A stretch of 64,000 nt of DNA from an uncultured Pseudoxanthomonas sp. Lineage in GTDB: Bacteria; Pseudomonadota; Gammaproteobacteria; Xanthomonadales; Xanthomonadaceae. The stretch lies in contig CAMLGZ010000006.1 in NCBI GenBank assembly GCA_946479745.1, positions 62,001 through 126,000 of the forward strand. Direction: 5' to 3'. Shown here piece by piece: positions 40,266 to 49,186 of the stretch. Both the position numbers and the translations under genes were made by a program. The notes below the pieces were generated by a model. It saw only the letters and a program-made list of their open reading frames with translations, was not told the DNA's origin and ran no database searches. Numbering within the stretch: position 1 is the stretch's first letter; each line of letters opens with the position of its first letter.

Positions 40266-41858
40266 TCAACCCAGGTCGGCGATTATCACCTTGGCCGCAT
40301 TGTGCCCTGGCGCACCGGTGACTCCACCGCCGGGGTGGGTGCCGGCACCGCAGAGATAGAGTCCCGGAACCGCACCGCGGTAGTCCGCCTGACCGACCAT
40401 GGGACGCGCACTGAAGAGCTGGTTGAGCGAAAGCGCGCCATGGAAGATGTCGCCGCCGATCAGACCGAAGGTGCGTTCGAGATCCATGGGCGTCAGCACC
40501 TGCCTTCCCAGCACCGAGGCAGCGAAGCCCGGTGCATATTTGTCGACCGTTGCGATCATCAGGTCCGCGACTTCGTCGCGATGGTCGTCCCAGCTGCGGC
40601 CGTGGGACAGTTCGGGCTGCACTTGCTGACAGAACAAGCTGGCGACGTGCTGGCCGGGCGGCGCCAGAGTGTCGTCCAGCGTGGAAGGGATCAACATTTC
40701 GACAATGGGCTCGCGCGACCAACCGTTGGCGCGCGCATCCAGATAAGCGCGGTCCATGTAGTCCAGATCGGGCGCCATGATGATACCGGCGGTGAGATGA
40801 TCGCCTTCGCCCGGCAGCGCGGTGAAATCGGGCAGTCGCGACAGGGCGACGTTCATGCGCAGCGTGCCGGAACCGCAACGCCAGTTGGCCATGCGTTCGC
40901 GGGTGGGCGCAGGCACTGCAGCCGGCGACATCAGACGTTCGTACAACAGTTTCGGGTTGACGTTGGCGACCACCGCGCGCGCATGCAGAGTCTCGCCGGA
41001 CTCGGTGAGCACGCCGACGGCACGTCCCTGGTCAACCAGCACTTCGCGCACGCCCGCATCGGTGCGGATTTCCACACCCGCGGCGACGGCTGCCTTCGCC
41101 ATGGCCTGGGTGATGGCGCCCATGCCGCCGATGGCGTGGCCCCATGCACCCTTGACGCCGTTCACTTCGCCGAACACATGGTGCAGCAGCACGTAGGCCG
41201 AACCCGGCGTGTACGGACTGGCGTAGTTGCCGACGATGCCGTCGAAGCCCAGCACGGCCTTGATCGGCGTGCTCTCGAACCAGCGGTCCAGGTATTCGCC
41301 CGCCGAGACGGTGAACAGGTCCAGCAGCTCCTGGCGCATGGTTTCGTCCAGCTTGTGCAGCTGACGGCCCAGGCGTCCGGCCCGCATCAGTTCCGGCAAT
41401 GCCTTCCACCAACCGCCATCGGTGACATTGGGCGGCGGCTGCATGGCCAGCGCGCGCAGAATGTCGGCGATGGCGTCCAGGCGACGTTCGTATTCAGGCA
41501 GGCGCTCAGCGTCGCGACGGGAGAACTTGGCCACCTGCTCCAGGGTTTCGCCGCCTCCGGTCAACAGATAGCGGCCATCGGGCAGTGGCAGGAAATTGCT
41601 GCGCTTGCGCTGCACGATCCGCAACCCGTGCCCGTGCAGGTCCAGGTCGGCGATGACCCTGGGCTGCAGCAGCGACACGGTGTAGGACGCTACCGAGTTG
41701 CGGAAGCCGGGGTGGAATTCCTCGGTCACGGCCGCGCCGCCGACCACTTGCCGGCGCTCCAGCACAGTGACCTTCAATCCGGCCTTCGCAAGATAAGCCG
41801 CGCAGACCAGGCCGTTATGGCCGCCTCCCACCAACAGCACATCACATTTACCCGGCAT
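40266..41858 (-). CDS. FAD-dependent oxidoreductase, phytoene-desaturase/PYROXD2-like
   Basis: A 530-residue flavoprotein. The N-terminal dinucleotide-binding motif is VLLVGGGHNGLVCAAYLA followed by VTVLERRQVVGGAAVTEE. The C-terminal LCGAGTHPGGGVTGAPGHNAA is the FAD motif of the CrtI/PYROXD2 group. GDIFHGALSLNQLFSARP is typical of the PYROXD2 branch rather than of carotenoid desaturases, and no carotenoid genes are near. The start was set at 41858 because GAGGA lies eight bases before it. Substrate unknown. Confidence 0.88.
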   Translation of the reverse strand: MPGKCDVLLVGGGHNGLVCAAYLAKAGLKVTVLERRQVVGGAAVTEEFHPGFRNSVASYTVSLLQPRVIADLDLHGHGLRIVQRKRSNFLPLPDGRYLLTGGGETLEQVAKFSRRDAERLPEYERRLDAIADILRALAMQPPPNVTDGGWWKALPELMRAGRLGRQLHKLDETMRQELLDLFTVSAGEYLDRWFESTPIKAVLGFDGIVGNYASPYTPGSAYVLLHHVFGEVNGVKGAWGHAIGGMGAITQAMAKAAVAAGVEIRTDAGVREVLVDQGRAVGVLTESGETLHARAVVANVNPKLLYERLMSPAAVPAPTRERMANWRCGSGTLRMNVALSRLPDFTALPGEGDHLTAGIIMAPDLDYMDRAYLDARANGWSREPIVEMLIPSTLDDTLAPPGQHVASLFCQQVQPELSHGRSWDDHRDEVADLMIATVDKYAPGFAASVLGRQVLTPMDLERTFGLIGGDIFHGALSLNQLFSARPMVGQADYRGAVPGLYLCGAGTHPGGGVTGAPGHNAAKVIIADLG

Positions 41859-41976
41859 CTTGGACTTCCTCATCCTTCCGGCTTGGAATAGCCGGCCGGT
41901 AGGAATCATCCCCGAAAACGACCCGCATAACGCAGGTTCCCGCGCGACCAGGCCACTTAATGCCAAGCGGTTCACC

Positions 41977-41982
41977 TATAAT
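41977..41982 (+). promoter_or_regulatory. Consensus -10 box before the FecR/CHASE2 unit
   Basis: TATAAT, a perfect -10 hexamer, 23 bases before the ATG of the LysM/FecR gene. The -35 region is weak (ACTTAA at 41955-41960, 16-base spacer), which may mean an activator or an extended -10 is used. Confidence 0.5.
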
Positions 41983-42005
41983 CGTGGAAGCGGGGAACCG
42001 GCGAC

Positions 42006-43685
42006 ATGATGGGCATGCGGGACAGTTTCTACATCGACCATTCCAGCCAGTGCCGCGCTGGCCTGCTGGCCCGGTGCTGTGTGCTGTTGCTGCTGCTGGC
42101 TTGCAGTCCGCTAGCCTCGGCCGAAGACTGGAACTACCGCATCCGCCCCGGCGACACGATCTGGAACCTGGCCGGCGAGTACCTCAAGCCCGGCATCCCC
42201 TGGCAGCGGCTGCAGACGCACAACCGCATCCCCAACCCCTACCAGCTGCCCCCCGGTTCCACCATCCACTTTCCGCTTGCCTGGCTGCGCATACAACCGG
42301 CGCGGGTGCGGGTGGTCGCCGTTCGCGGGCAGGCCCTGGTCGACGGTCCCGGAAGCGGCGCTGCCGTTCCGGCGAGCGAAGGCATGCAGTTGGGCGTTGG
42401 CACCCTCTTGCGTACTGCGCGGGACGCGACCTTGACCCTGGAATTCGCCGACCACACACGCCTGCTGCTGCAAGGCAACAGCGAACTTCGCCTGGACCGC
42501 CTGAGCCAGTACGGCAAGAGCGGCATGGTCGACACCCGCTTGCGTTTGCAGCGCGGCCGCATCACCAACAGCGTAACTCCCAGCCATGGCGCTTCGCCCG
42601 CCTTCATCGTGGACACGCCCAACGCCACCTCGGCGGTCCGCGGTACGCGCTTCCGGGTGAATGCGGAAGAATCGCGCACTCAAGCGGAAGTGACGGAAGG
42701 CAGCGTTGCGGTCGGCGCCGGCTCCCGCAACACACTGGTCGGGCATGGATATGGCACGGTGGTGGCTGCCGGACAGACGACACCGATCCGGGCCGTACCG
42801 TTGTTGCCCGCACCGGATCTTTCCAGTGTTCCAGCGACCTTGAACGGCGCGCGCGCCGAAGTGAAATGGCGCCCGCTGGAACATGCGCTGCGTTACCGCG
42901 TGCAGGCCAGCAATACGGCCACATTCGAGACGCTGCTCGCCGACCTGGAAACCACCGGCCCGCTGGCTACCCTACCCATGCTGCAGGAGGGGGAATATTT
43001 CCTGCGCGTGCGCGCCATCGACGCGCAGGGACTGGAAGGCTACGACGCCACTACCCGTTTCGTTGCCGAGACGTTGCCCGAACCCCCTTTCGCGATCGCG
43101 CCGCAAGCCGACAGCCTGGTCCGCGAAGTACAGCCCGAGTTCCGCTGGGCGGACGTCGCCGATGCGGCGGCGTACCGTTTCGAAATGGCCGACAACGCCG
43201 GCTTCGCAAATCCGCTTTCCTTGCGACAGGAAAAGGGCACCCGCATGCGCGCGCCACAGGCCTTGGCGCCCGGCCGCTATTACTGGCGCATCGCCAGCGA
43301 CGCCAGCAACGGCCGCCAAGGCCCGTACAGCGATCCCATCGCTTTCACCCTGCAGCCCTTGCCGGAAACGGGCGAGATAGAAAATGAAACCGGCGACTCG
43401 CGCAGCGTGACTTTCCGCTGGCGCGCCGGAGAACCGGGCCAGCGCTATCGCTTCCAATTGTCGCGCTCGCCCGATTTCAGGAAAACGCGCGTCGACCAGG
43501 TGGTGGATCAATCGCAGATCACTCTGCCCAAACTTCCGGCGGGCACCTGGTACCTGCGCGCGCAGGCGATCGGCAGCGACGGTTATGAAGCGCCCTTCCC
43601 GCCGGCGCAACGCGTGAAAGTGCCGTGCGGCTTCTGCACGGGCATCGCGGCGGGCGGCATGCTGTGGGTCCTGCTGGCGCTATGA
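42006..43685 (+). CDS. Envelope LysM-FecR protein with three beta-sandwich repeats
   Basis: A 559-residue exported protein. Signal sequence to about residue 39 (LLACSPLASA; LLAC with C33 is also a possible lipobox). A LysM-like domain (WNYRIRPGDTIWNLAGEYL, about 42-92) binds peptidoglycan. A FecR domain (about 98-260) contains NATSAVRGTRFRVNAEE and VTEGSVAV. Three FnIII-like repeats (about 278-365, 370-455, 460-540) each end in a YxLR or YYWRI strand. A C-terminal hydrophobic tail (GIAAGGMLWVLLAL) may be a membrane anchor. Its stop overlaps the start of the CHASE2-GGDEF gene (ATGA), so it is probably that sensor's partner. Confidence 0.88.
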   Translation: MMGMRDSFYIDHSSQCRAGLLARCCVLLLLLACSPLASAEDWNYRIRPGDTIWNLAGEYLKPGIPWQRLQTHNRIPNPYQLPPGSTIHFPLAWLRIQPARVRVVAVRGQALVDGPGSGAAVPASEGMQLGVGTLLRTARDATLTLEFADHTRLLLQGNSELRLDRLSQYGKSGMVDTRLRLQRGRITNSVTPSHGASPAFIVDTPNATSAVRGTRFRVNAEESRTQAEVTEGSVAVGAGSRNTLVGHGYGTVVAAGQTTPIRAVPLLPAPDLSSVPATLNGARAEVKWRPLEHALRYRVQASNTATFETLLADLETTGPLATLPMLQEGEYFLRVRAIDAQGLEGYDATTRFVAETLPEPPFAIAPQADSLVREVQPEFRWADVADAAAYRFEMADNAGFANPLSLRQEKGTRMRAPQALAPGRYYWRIASDASNGRQGPYSDPIAFTLQPLPETGEIENETGDSRSVTFRWRAGEPGQRYRFQLSRSPDFRKTRVDQVVDQSQITLPKLPAGTWYLRAQAIGSDGYEAPFPPAQRVKVPCGFCTGIAAGGMLWVLLAL

Positions 43686-45367
43686 GCGGACCCCGCGCCC
43701 ACGGCATCCGCAGCAGATCGCGTCTGCTCACCGCGCTGGCTGCGGCCTCTATCGTGACCCTGTTGCATTTGTTCGCAGTCACTTGGCGCGCGGATGCGTG
43801 GATGTACGACACGCTGGTCCAGGCCTCTTCCCGCACCGCCGACGACCGCATCGTGATCGTGGCGATCGACGAAAAAAGCCTGACCGAACTCGGCCGCTGG
43901 CCGTGGTCGCGGCGCACGCACGCGGAACTGCTGGAACGCCTTGGCGATGCCGGCGTACGCGGCGTGGCCCTGAACATCCTGCTTTCGGAACCTGCCCTGT
44001 TCGATCCGGAAGGCGATGCGCTGCTGGCGCAGGCCTTGAACCGGAACGGCAACGTGGTGCTGCCGGTATACGCCGAGGCCGAGCACCTCAACGGCCCTTC
44101 GGTTGAGCTCATGCCGATTCCGGAGTTCGCAGCCGCGGCCGCTTCGCTGGGCCATGTGGACATGGCGCTGGATGGCGACGGCATGGCGCGCAGCATGTTC
44201 CTGCGCGCCGGTCTGGGCTCGCCGCACTGGCCATCGCTGGCCTTGGCGCTGAGTCAGATCGGAAACGAGCCCAACCCCACTGCCGAACTGCCCGGACTAC
44301 GCGTGGCCGACCTGCAGGATGCGTCTCCGCACCGGTGGGTGCGCGACTACCAGGTGTTGATTCCGTATACGGATCCGCCCGACGGCTTCCAAAGCGTCTC
44401 CTATGTGGACGTGCTGAAAGGAAACGTGCCGCCTTCGCTGCTGCGCGGACGCTGGGTGCTGGTGGGCGTGACGGCCGCCGGCATGGGCGACGAACTGGCT
44501 GTACCGGGTTGGCACGCCACGGAACCGCGCATGTCGGGTGTCGACTATCAGGCCAATGCGCTGAACATGCTGATGCGCGACGATGCGGTAGTGCCGCTGT
44601 CGATCACCTCGCAGATCGGCCTGTCGATCCTGATGGCGATCCTGCCGTTGCTGCTGCTCGGACTTCCGGGCCTGCACCGGATCTGGCGGCCGGTGCTGGT
44701 CGCATTGCTGGCAGCACCGCTCCTGTCCTGGCTGCTGCTGAAATTCGCGCATGTGTGGTATCCGCCTGTCCCCGCGTTGATCGTGCTGGGCCTGGGCGCC
44801 TTGTTGCTGATCCTGCGCACGCTGCGGCGGACGCGGCTGCAAGCCCAGTCCGACCCCCTTACCGGCCTGGCCAACCGCATCAAGTTCGACGAGGAACTGG
44901 AACAGGAGCTGCGCTCGTCGCGACGCACCGGCCAGCCGCTTTCGCTGCTGCTGTTGGATGTGGATCATTTCAAACGTCTCAACGACGGCCTGGGCCACCC
45001 CGCCGGCGACGAAGTATTGCGTGCGCTGTCTGCCATCCTGCGTGGCCGTGCGCGCCGTCCCCGCGACCTGGTGGCGCGGCTGGGAGGCGACGAGTTCGCC
45101 GTATTGCTGCCTGAAACCACGCCGCAGGCCGCCGCCGCCATCGCCACGACCATCCACGTGGATCTGGCCAACCTGTCCTCGCGCACCGGCAACCATGTGC
45201 CTTTACCGCCGTTCACGGCAAGCATCGGCATCCACACCACCCAGAGCGAAGAAGAAACCGCGGCTTATGTGTTCGAGCTCGCGGACAACGCGCTCTACCA
45301 GGCCAAACAAGCCGGCCGCAACCGCAGCTTCAGCCACACGGGCGAACGGGGCTGCGCACCGAGCTGA
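43682..45367 (+). CDS. CHASE2-sensor diguanylate cyclase
   Basis: A 561-residue membrane protein. One N-terminal span (about residues 17-38) precedes a periplasmic CHASE2 domain (about 40-300; IVIVAIDEKSLTELGRWPWSRRTHAELLERL is its signature). Three close membrane spans (about 305-385) lead to a GGDEF domain. The catalytic GGDEF is intact at 468-472, and the product-inhibition site RxxD (RPRD, 459-462) is at the right spacing, so it should make c-di-GMP under feedback control. It is coupled by ATGA to the LysM-FecR gene. Confidence 0.93.
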   Translation: MSGPRAHGIRSRSRLLTALAAASIVTLLHLFAVTWRADAWMYDTLVQASSRTADDRIVIVAIDEKSLTELGRWPWSRRTHAELLERLGDAGVRGVALNILLSEPALFDPEGDALLAQALNRNGNVVLPVYAEAEHLNGPSVELMPIPEFAAAAASLGHVDMALDGDGMARSMFLRAGLGSPHWPSLALALSQIGNEPNPTAELPGLRVADLQDASPHRWVRDYQVLIPYTDPPDGFQSVSYVDVLKGNVPPSLLRGRWVLVGVTAAGMGDELAVPGWHATEPRMSGVDYQANALNMLMRDDAVVPLSITSQIGLSILMAILPLLLLGLPGLHRIWRPVLVALLAAPLLSWLLLKFAHVWYPPVPALIVLGLGALLLILRTLRRTRLQAQSDPLTGLANRIKFDEELEQELRSSRRTGQPLSLLLLDVDHFKRLNDGLGHPAGDEVLRALSAILRGRARRPRDLVARLGGDEFAVLLPETTPQAAAAIATTIHVDLANLSSRTGNHVPLPPFTASIGIHTTQSEEETAAYVFELADNALYQAKQAGRNRSFSHTGERGCAPS

Positions 45368-45376
45368 GGCAATCCG

Positions 45377-46750
45377 CTAGACCTGCAACACCATGCCAGG
45401 CCTGGCCAGCTGCACTTCGATACCGTCGCGTTCGCCGATCTCGCCCGCCAGGGCTTCGCGCGCCTTGTCTTCGCCATGCACCAGCACCAACGGTGGGTGC
45501 GCGGTGAATCCGCCGTACCAGGCCATCAGGCCACGCTGGTCGGTATGCGCGGACAGTCCGCCGATGGTGTGCCGCTTGGCATGCACCCGATAATCGCGGC
45601 CATGGATGCGCGCCCATTGGGCACCGTCGACCAGACGCCTTCCCAGCGTACCTTCGGCCTGGTAGCCGACGAACACCAGGTGCGTACTGTCTCGGCCCAG
45701 GTTGTGCTTGAGGTGGTGCAGGATGCGTCCGCCATTGGCCATGCCGGAACCGGCGATGACGATCGCACCGCCCTGCACTTCGTTGATGGCCATCGAGTCC
45801 TGTGCGCTTTCGGCGATGCGCAGGTTGGGCAGCTGGAAGGGATTGAGCTTCTGCTTCCACACCGCTTGCGCATCGGCGTCGAACAGGTCGGTATGGCGGT
45901 CGTAAACCGAAACGACTTTCGCTGCCATCGGACTGTCCAGGAATATCTTCCAGCGCGATAGCTTCCAATCCTCCCAATGCCGGGCAAACCAGTACAGCAA
46001 TTCCTGGCTGCGGCCTACCGCGAATGCGGGAATCAGTACGTTGCCGCCTTCTCGCCACGCCTGGGCGAATATTTCACCCAGCTCATGAAGGGTATCCAGG
46101 CGATCGCGATGGTTGCGATCGCCGTAAGTAGATTCCATCAACACCATATCGGCCTGGCCGATGAGTTCGGGATCGCGCAGGATCGGCGTGCCGTTCGGGC
46201 CAAGGTCGCCGGAGAACACGAGTTTCTTGCCGTCCGCCCACAGTTCAGTGATGGACGAACCCAGGATGTGGCCCGCATCGCGGAACGCTATCTCCACACC
46301 CGGCAGGATCTCGTTACGTGTTCCATAAGGCATCGCCTGCACTTGGCGCATCGCCTGTTCCACATCGGCGCGCGCATACAGCGGCACCACTTCGGTCTCG
46401 CCAGGACGCAACCTGCGATTGGCACGCTCGGCGTCGGATTCGGCCAGCGACGCCGAATCCAGAAGCATCACCGGCATCAGATCGCCGCCGGCTTGCTGGA
46501 TGAAGATCGGTCCTGCGAAACCGCGTTTGACCAGCAGCGGTACGCGCCCGATATGGTCGATATGCGCGTGGCTGATCACCAGCGCGTCGAGTTGCGCCGG
46601 TTCGAACGGGAAAGGATCCGCGTTGCGCGCTTCGGCCTCGCGGCTGCCCTGCATCATTCCGCAGTCCAGCAGGATGCGTTTGCCGGCGGCCACCACCAGA
46701 TGCATGGACCCGGTGACTTCGCCCGCGGCGCCATGGAATTCGACCTGCAT
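45377..46750 (-). CDS. MBL-fold beta-CASP RNA-metabolising hydrolase
   Basis: A 457-residue protein of the CPSF73-like/YsH1 group. The metallo-beta-lactamase metal motif SHAHIDH (H61, H63, D65, H66) and the later GHILGSS and FSGDLG provide the two-zinc site. A beta-CASP cap (FLDSPMAAKVV, IVIAGSGMANGGRILHHL) and a C-terminal RMMBL-like TIGGLSAHTDQ follow. This architecture is expected to cut RNA endo- or exonucleolytically. GGGAG precedes the ATG at 46750. It is convergent with the GGDEF gene, only nine bases apart. Confidence 0.93.
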   Translation of the reverse strand: MQVEFHGAAGEVTGSMHLVVAAGKRILLDCGMMQGSREAEARNADPFPFEPAQLDALVISHAHIDHIGRVPLLVKRGFAGPIFIQQAGGDLMPVMLLDSASLAESDAERANRRLRPGETEVVPLYARADVEQAMRQVQAMPYGTRNEILPGVEIAFRDAGHILGSSITELWADGKKLVFSGDLGPNGTPILRDPELIGQADMVLMESTYGDRNHRDRLDTLHELGEIFAQAWREGGNVLIPAFAVGRSQELLYWFARHWEDWKLSRWKIFLDSPMAAKVVSVYDRHTDLFDADAQAVWKQKLNPFQLPNLRIAESAQDSMAINEVQGGAIVIAGSGMANGGRILHHLKHNLGRDSTHLVFVGYQAEGTLGRRLVDGAQWARIHGRDYRVHAKRHTIGGLSAHTDQRGLMAWYGGFTAHPPLVLVHGEDKAREALAGEIGERDGIEVQLARPGMVLQV

Positions 46751-46896
46751 CGCCCGCTCCCTGTCAGACACGCTTTCCGTGCCGTCCGAACCCTAGCACG
46801 CGCCCGATAAACCCTTGATGTGAAGGAATAATTATGACCGCGGCATGACCTTCGACACCCTCAGCGCGGCCACGCCAGGCGTAGAGTCCGCGCACG

Positions 46897-46916
46897 CCCC
46901 CGTGCAGGGGGTTTTT
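46897..46916 (+). terminator. Terminator-like hairpin in the leader of the M13 peptidase gene
   Basis: CCCCCGTGCAGGGGGTTTTT: a 5-bp GC stem with a five-base loop followed by five T, ending 33 bases before the GTG start. Nothing on this strand upstream needs ending, so it may act as an attenuator or be chance. Confidence 0.45.
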
Positions 46917-46949
46917 CCTTATCTATGCCCTTAGGGGCCGGAGTAGTCT

Positions 46950-49058
46950 GTGATTCGTAAACCCCAGATCCTGTTGTTGTCCCTGGCCGTGAGCGTGGCC
47001 TTGGCCGCCTGCGGCAAGAAAGAAGAAGCCGCCACCCCGGCCGCCGGCGCCACCGCAGCCACGACGGCCGAACCGGCCGCGCTGAAGCTGGACGAATCCA
47101 AGCTGCCGCCGGTCAACCGTTTCCTGATCGGCGATCTGGATACCGCCAAGAACGCCTGTGCCGACTTTGGCGGCTACGTGAACGGCAAGTGGCTCGCCGC
47201 CAATGCCATTCCGGGCGATCGCGCCAGCTGGGGCGCCTTCGAGATGCTGACCGAACGTTCCACCGCTGCCCAGCAGCAACTGGCCGAGCAGGCAGCGGCC
47301 GACAAGAACGCAACCGGCGTGGAAAAAATCGTCGGCGATCTATGGTCTACCGGCATGGACGAGGCCAAGGTCAACGCACAGGGCATCGAGCCGATCAAGG
47401 GCGAGTTGGCCGCCATCGACGCACTGAACGACAAGGACGCGATCATCGCCTATCTGCGCAGCAGCGCGGCCAAGGGCCAGAACGGCCTGTTCGCTTTCGG
47501 CGCCAATGCCGACTTCGACGATTCGACCAAGAACATAGCTTATGCGATGCAGGGCGGCCTGGGCCTGCCCGATCCGGAGTACTACAGCAGCCCGGCCAAC
47601 AAGAAGGAACTGCAGGCCTACGAGGCCCACATCGCCAAGACGCTCGAACTATCCGGCATTCCGGCAGCCGATGCGGCCACCCAGGCCAAGTCGGTGATCG
47701 CGTTCGAAACCCGCCTGGCCAAGCACTCCAAGACCAGCACCGAACTGTCGCGCGACACCAAGCTGTACTACAACCCGGTCACCCTGGCCGAAGCCGACGC
47801 GCTGACCCCGAACTTCTCCTGGACCGAGTTCTTCAAGTCTCAGGGCGTTGCGCCACAGGAGAAATTCTCGCTGGCCATGCCGGCGTTCCACCAGGAACTC
47901 AGCAAGATGCTGAGCGACACGGTGCCGGCGACCTGGCGCAGCTATCTGCGCTTCCATGCGGTCGATGGCGCCGCGCCGTACCTCAGCCAGGCCTTCGTCG
48001 ATGAGAACTACAACTTCAACGGCAAGGTGCTGAACGGGCAGAAGGAAATCAAGCCGCGTTGGAAGCGCGTGCTGGATACCGTAGACAACCAGGCCGGCGA
48101 AGCGCTGGGCCAGATGTACGTGAAGGTGGCTTTCCCGAAAGAATCCAAAGCCAAGATGGAAGTGCTGGTCGGCAACCTGCGCACCGCATTGAAGGCGCGC
48201 ATCGAAAACCTGACCTGGATGAGCGAAGAGACCAAGAAGAAGGCCATCGCAAAGTGGGATACCTTCACCCCGAAAATCGGCTTCCCCGACAAATGGCGCG
48301 ACTGGACCGGTCTGTCGACCAATCGCGACAGCTACTTCGGCAATGTGATGGCCGCCAACGAATTCAACTACAAGTGGAATCTGAGCAAGATCGGCAAGCC
48401 AGTGGACAAGACCGAATGGGGCATGAGCCCGCAGACGGTCAACGCCTACTACAATCCGCAGCAGAACGAGATCGTGTTCCCGGCCGCCATCTTGCAGCCG
48501 CCTTTCTTCGACGCCAACGCCACTGACGAAATGAACTACGGCGGCATCGGTGCGGTGATCGGCCATGAGATGAGCCATGGCTACGACGACCAGGGCGCGC
48601 GCTTCGGGCCGACCGGCAACTTCGAGGATTGGTGGACGCCGACCGACGCGACCGCGTTCAAGGGCCTCACCGGCAAGCTGGTCAACCAGTTCAACGGCTA
48701 CAAGACCGACGCCGGCGGCCAGGTCAGCGGCGAGCTGACCCTGGGCGAGAACATCGCCGACCTGGGCGGCCTGGCCACGGCCTACGACGCGATGAAGAAA
48801 GCCACCGAAGGCACGCCCGATCCGATGACCGACGGCATGACCCGCGACCAGCGCTTCTTCCTCAACTGGGCCACGGTGTGGCGCCGTAACTTCACCCCGG
48901 AGAATCTGGCCGTACGCCTGAAGACCGATCCGCATGCGCCGGCCAATTTCCGCGCCGTCGGCGCCCCGTCCAACATGCCCGCCTTCGCCGCCGCGTTCTC
49001 GTGCAAGGCCGGCGACCCGATGGTGCGTGCCGACGACCAGAAAGTCGTGATCTGGTAA
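46950..49058 (+). CDS. M13 family metallopeptidase, lipoprotein (active form)
   Basis: A 702-residue neprilysin/PepO-like zinc endopeptidase, exported as a lipoprotein (lipobox LAAC, C21). It starts with GTG, with GGAG seven bases before. The zinc site is complete: HEMSH (H539, E540, H543) and GENIADLGG (E600, D604). The substrate motif VNAYYNPQQNEIVFPA and the C-terminal DPHAPANFRAVG are intact. It should cut peptides in the periplasm or at the outer membrane. A terminator separates it from the related gene downstream. Confidence 0.95.
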   Translation: MIRKPQILLLSLAVSVALAACGKKEEAATPAAGATAATTAEPAALKLDESKLPPVNRFLIGDLDTAKNACADFGGYVNGKWLAANAIPGDRASWGAFEMLTERSTAAQQQLAEQAAADKNATGVEKIVGDLWSTGMDEAKVNAQGIEPIKGELAAIDALNDKDAIIAYLRSSAAKGQNGLFAFGANADFDDSTKNIAYAMQGGLGLPDPEYYSSPANKKELQAYEAHIAKTLELSGIPAADAATQAKSVIAFETRLAKHSKTSTELSRDTKLYYNPVTLAEADALTPNFSWTEFFKSQGVAPQEKFSLAMPAFHQELSKMLSDTVPATWRSYLRFHAVDGAAPYLSQAFVDENYNFNGKVLNGQKEIKPRWKRVLDTVDNQAGEALGQMYVKVAFPKESKAKMEVLVGNLRTALKARIENLTWMSEETKKKAIAKWDTFTPKIGFPDKWRDWTGLSTNRDSYFGNVMAANEFNYKWNLSKIGKPVDKTEWGMSPQTVNAYYNPQQNEIVFPAAILQPPFFDANATDEMNYGGIGAVIGHEMSHGYDDQGARFGPTGNFEDWWTPTDATAFKGLTGKLVNQFNGYKTDAGGQVSGELTLGENIADLGGLATAYDAMKKATEGTPDPMTDGMTRDQRFFLNWATVWRRNFTPENLAVRLKTDPHAPANFRAVGAPSNMPAFAAAFSCKAGDPMVRADDQKVVIW

Positions 49059-49082
49059 GCACCAGCTGCTCCACGCAAGACC

Positions 49083-49115
49083 CGAAGGCCCGGCATCGTC
49101 CGGGCCTTCGTTTTT
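49083..49115 (+). terminator. Strong intrinsic terminator after the first M13 gene
   Basis: An 11-bp perfect stem CGAAGGCCCGG / CCGGGCCTTCG with a six-base loop followed by TTTTT, 24 bases past the stop. The second M13 gene therefore probably has its own promoter. Confidence 0.92.
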
Positions 49116-49186
49116 GCGGGGGTTGTTCATAGGTACGGCCCCGGTGCTTGCTAGAATCCGGGGATTCATCGACACGGAAATCCCTG

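Noticed and set aside
40266..41858. Carotenoid phytoene desaturase (crtI)
   Set aside because: The sequence fits the PYROXD2-like branch better and no crtB, crtE or other carotenoid gene is adjacent.
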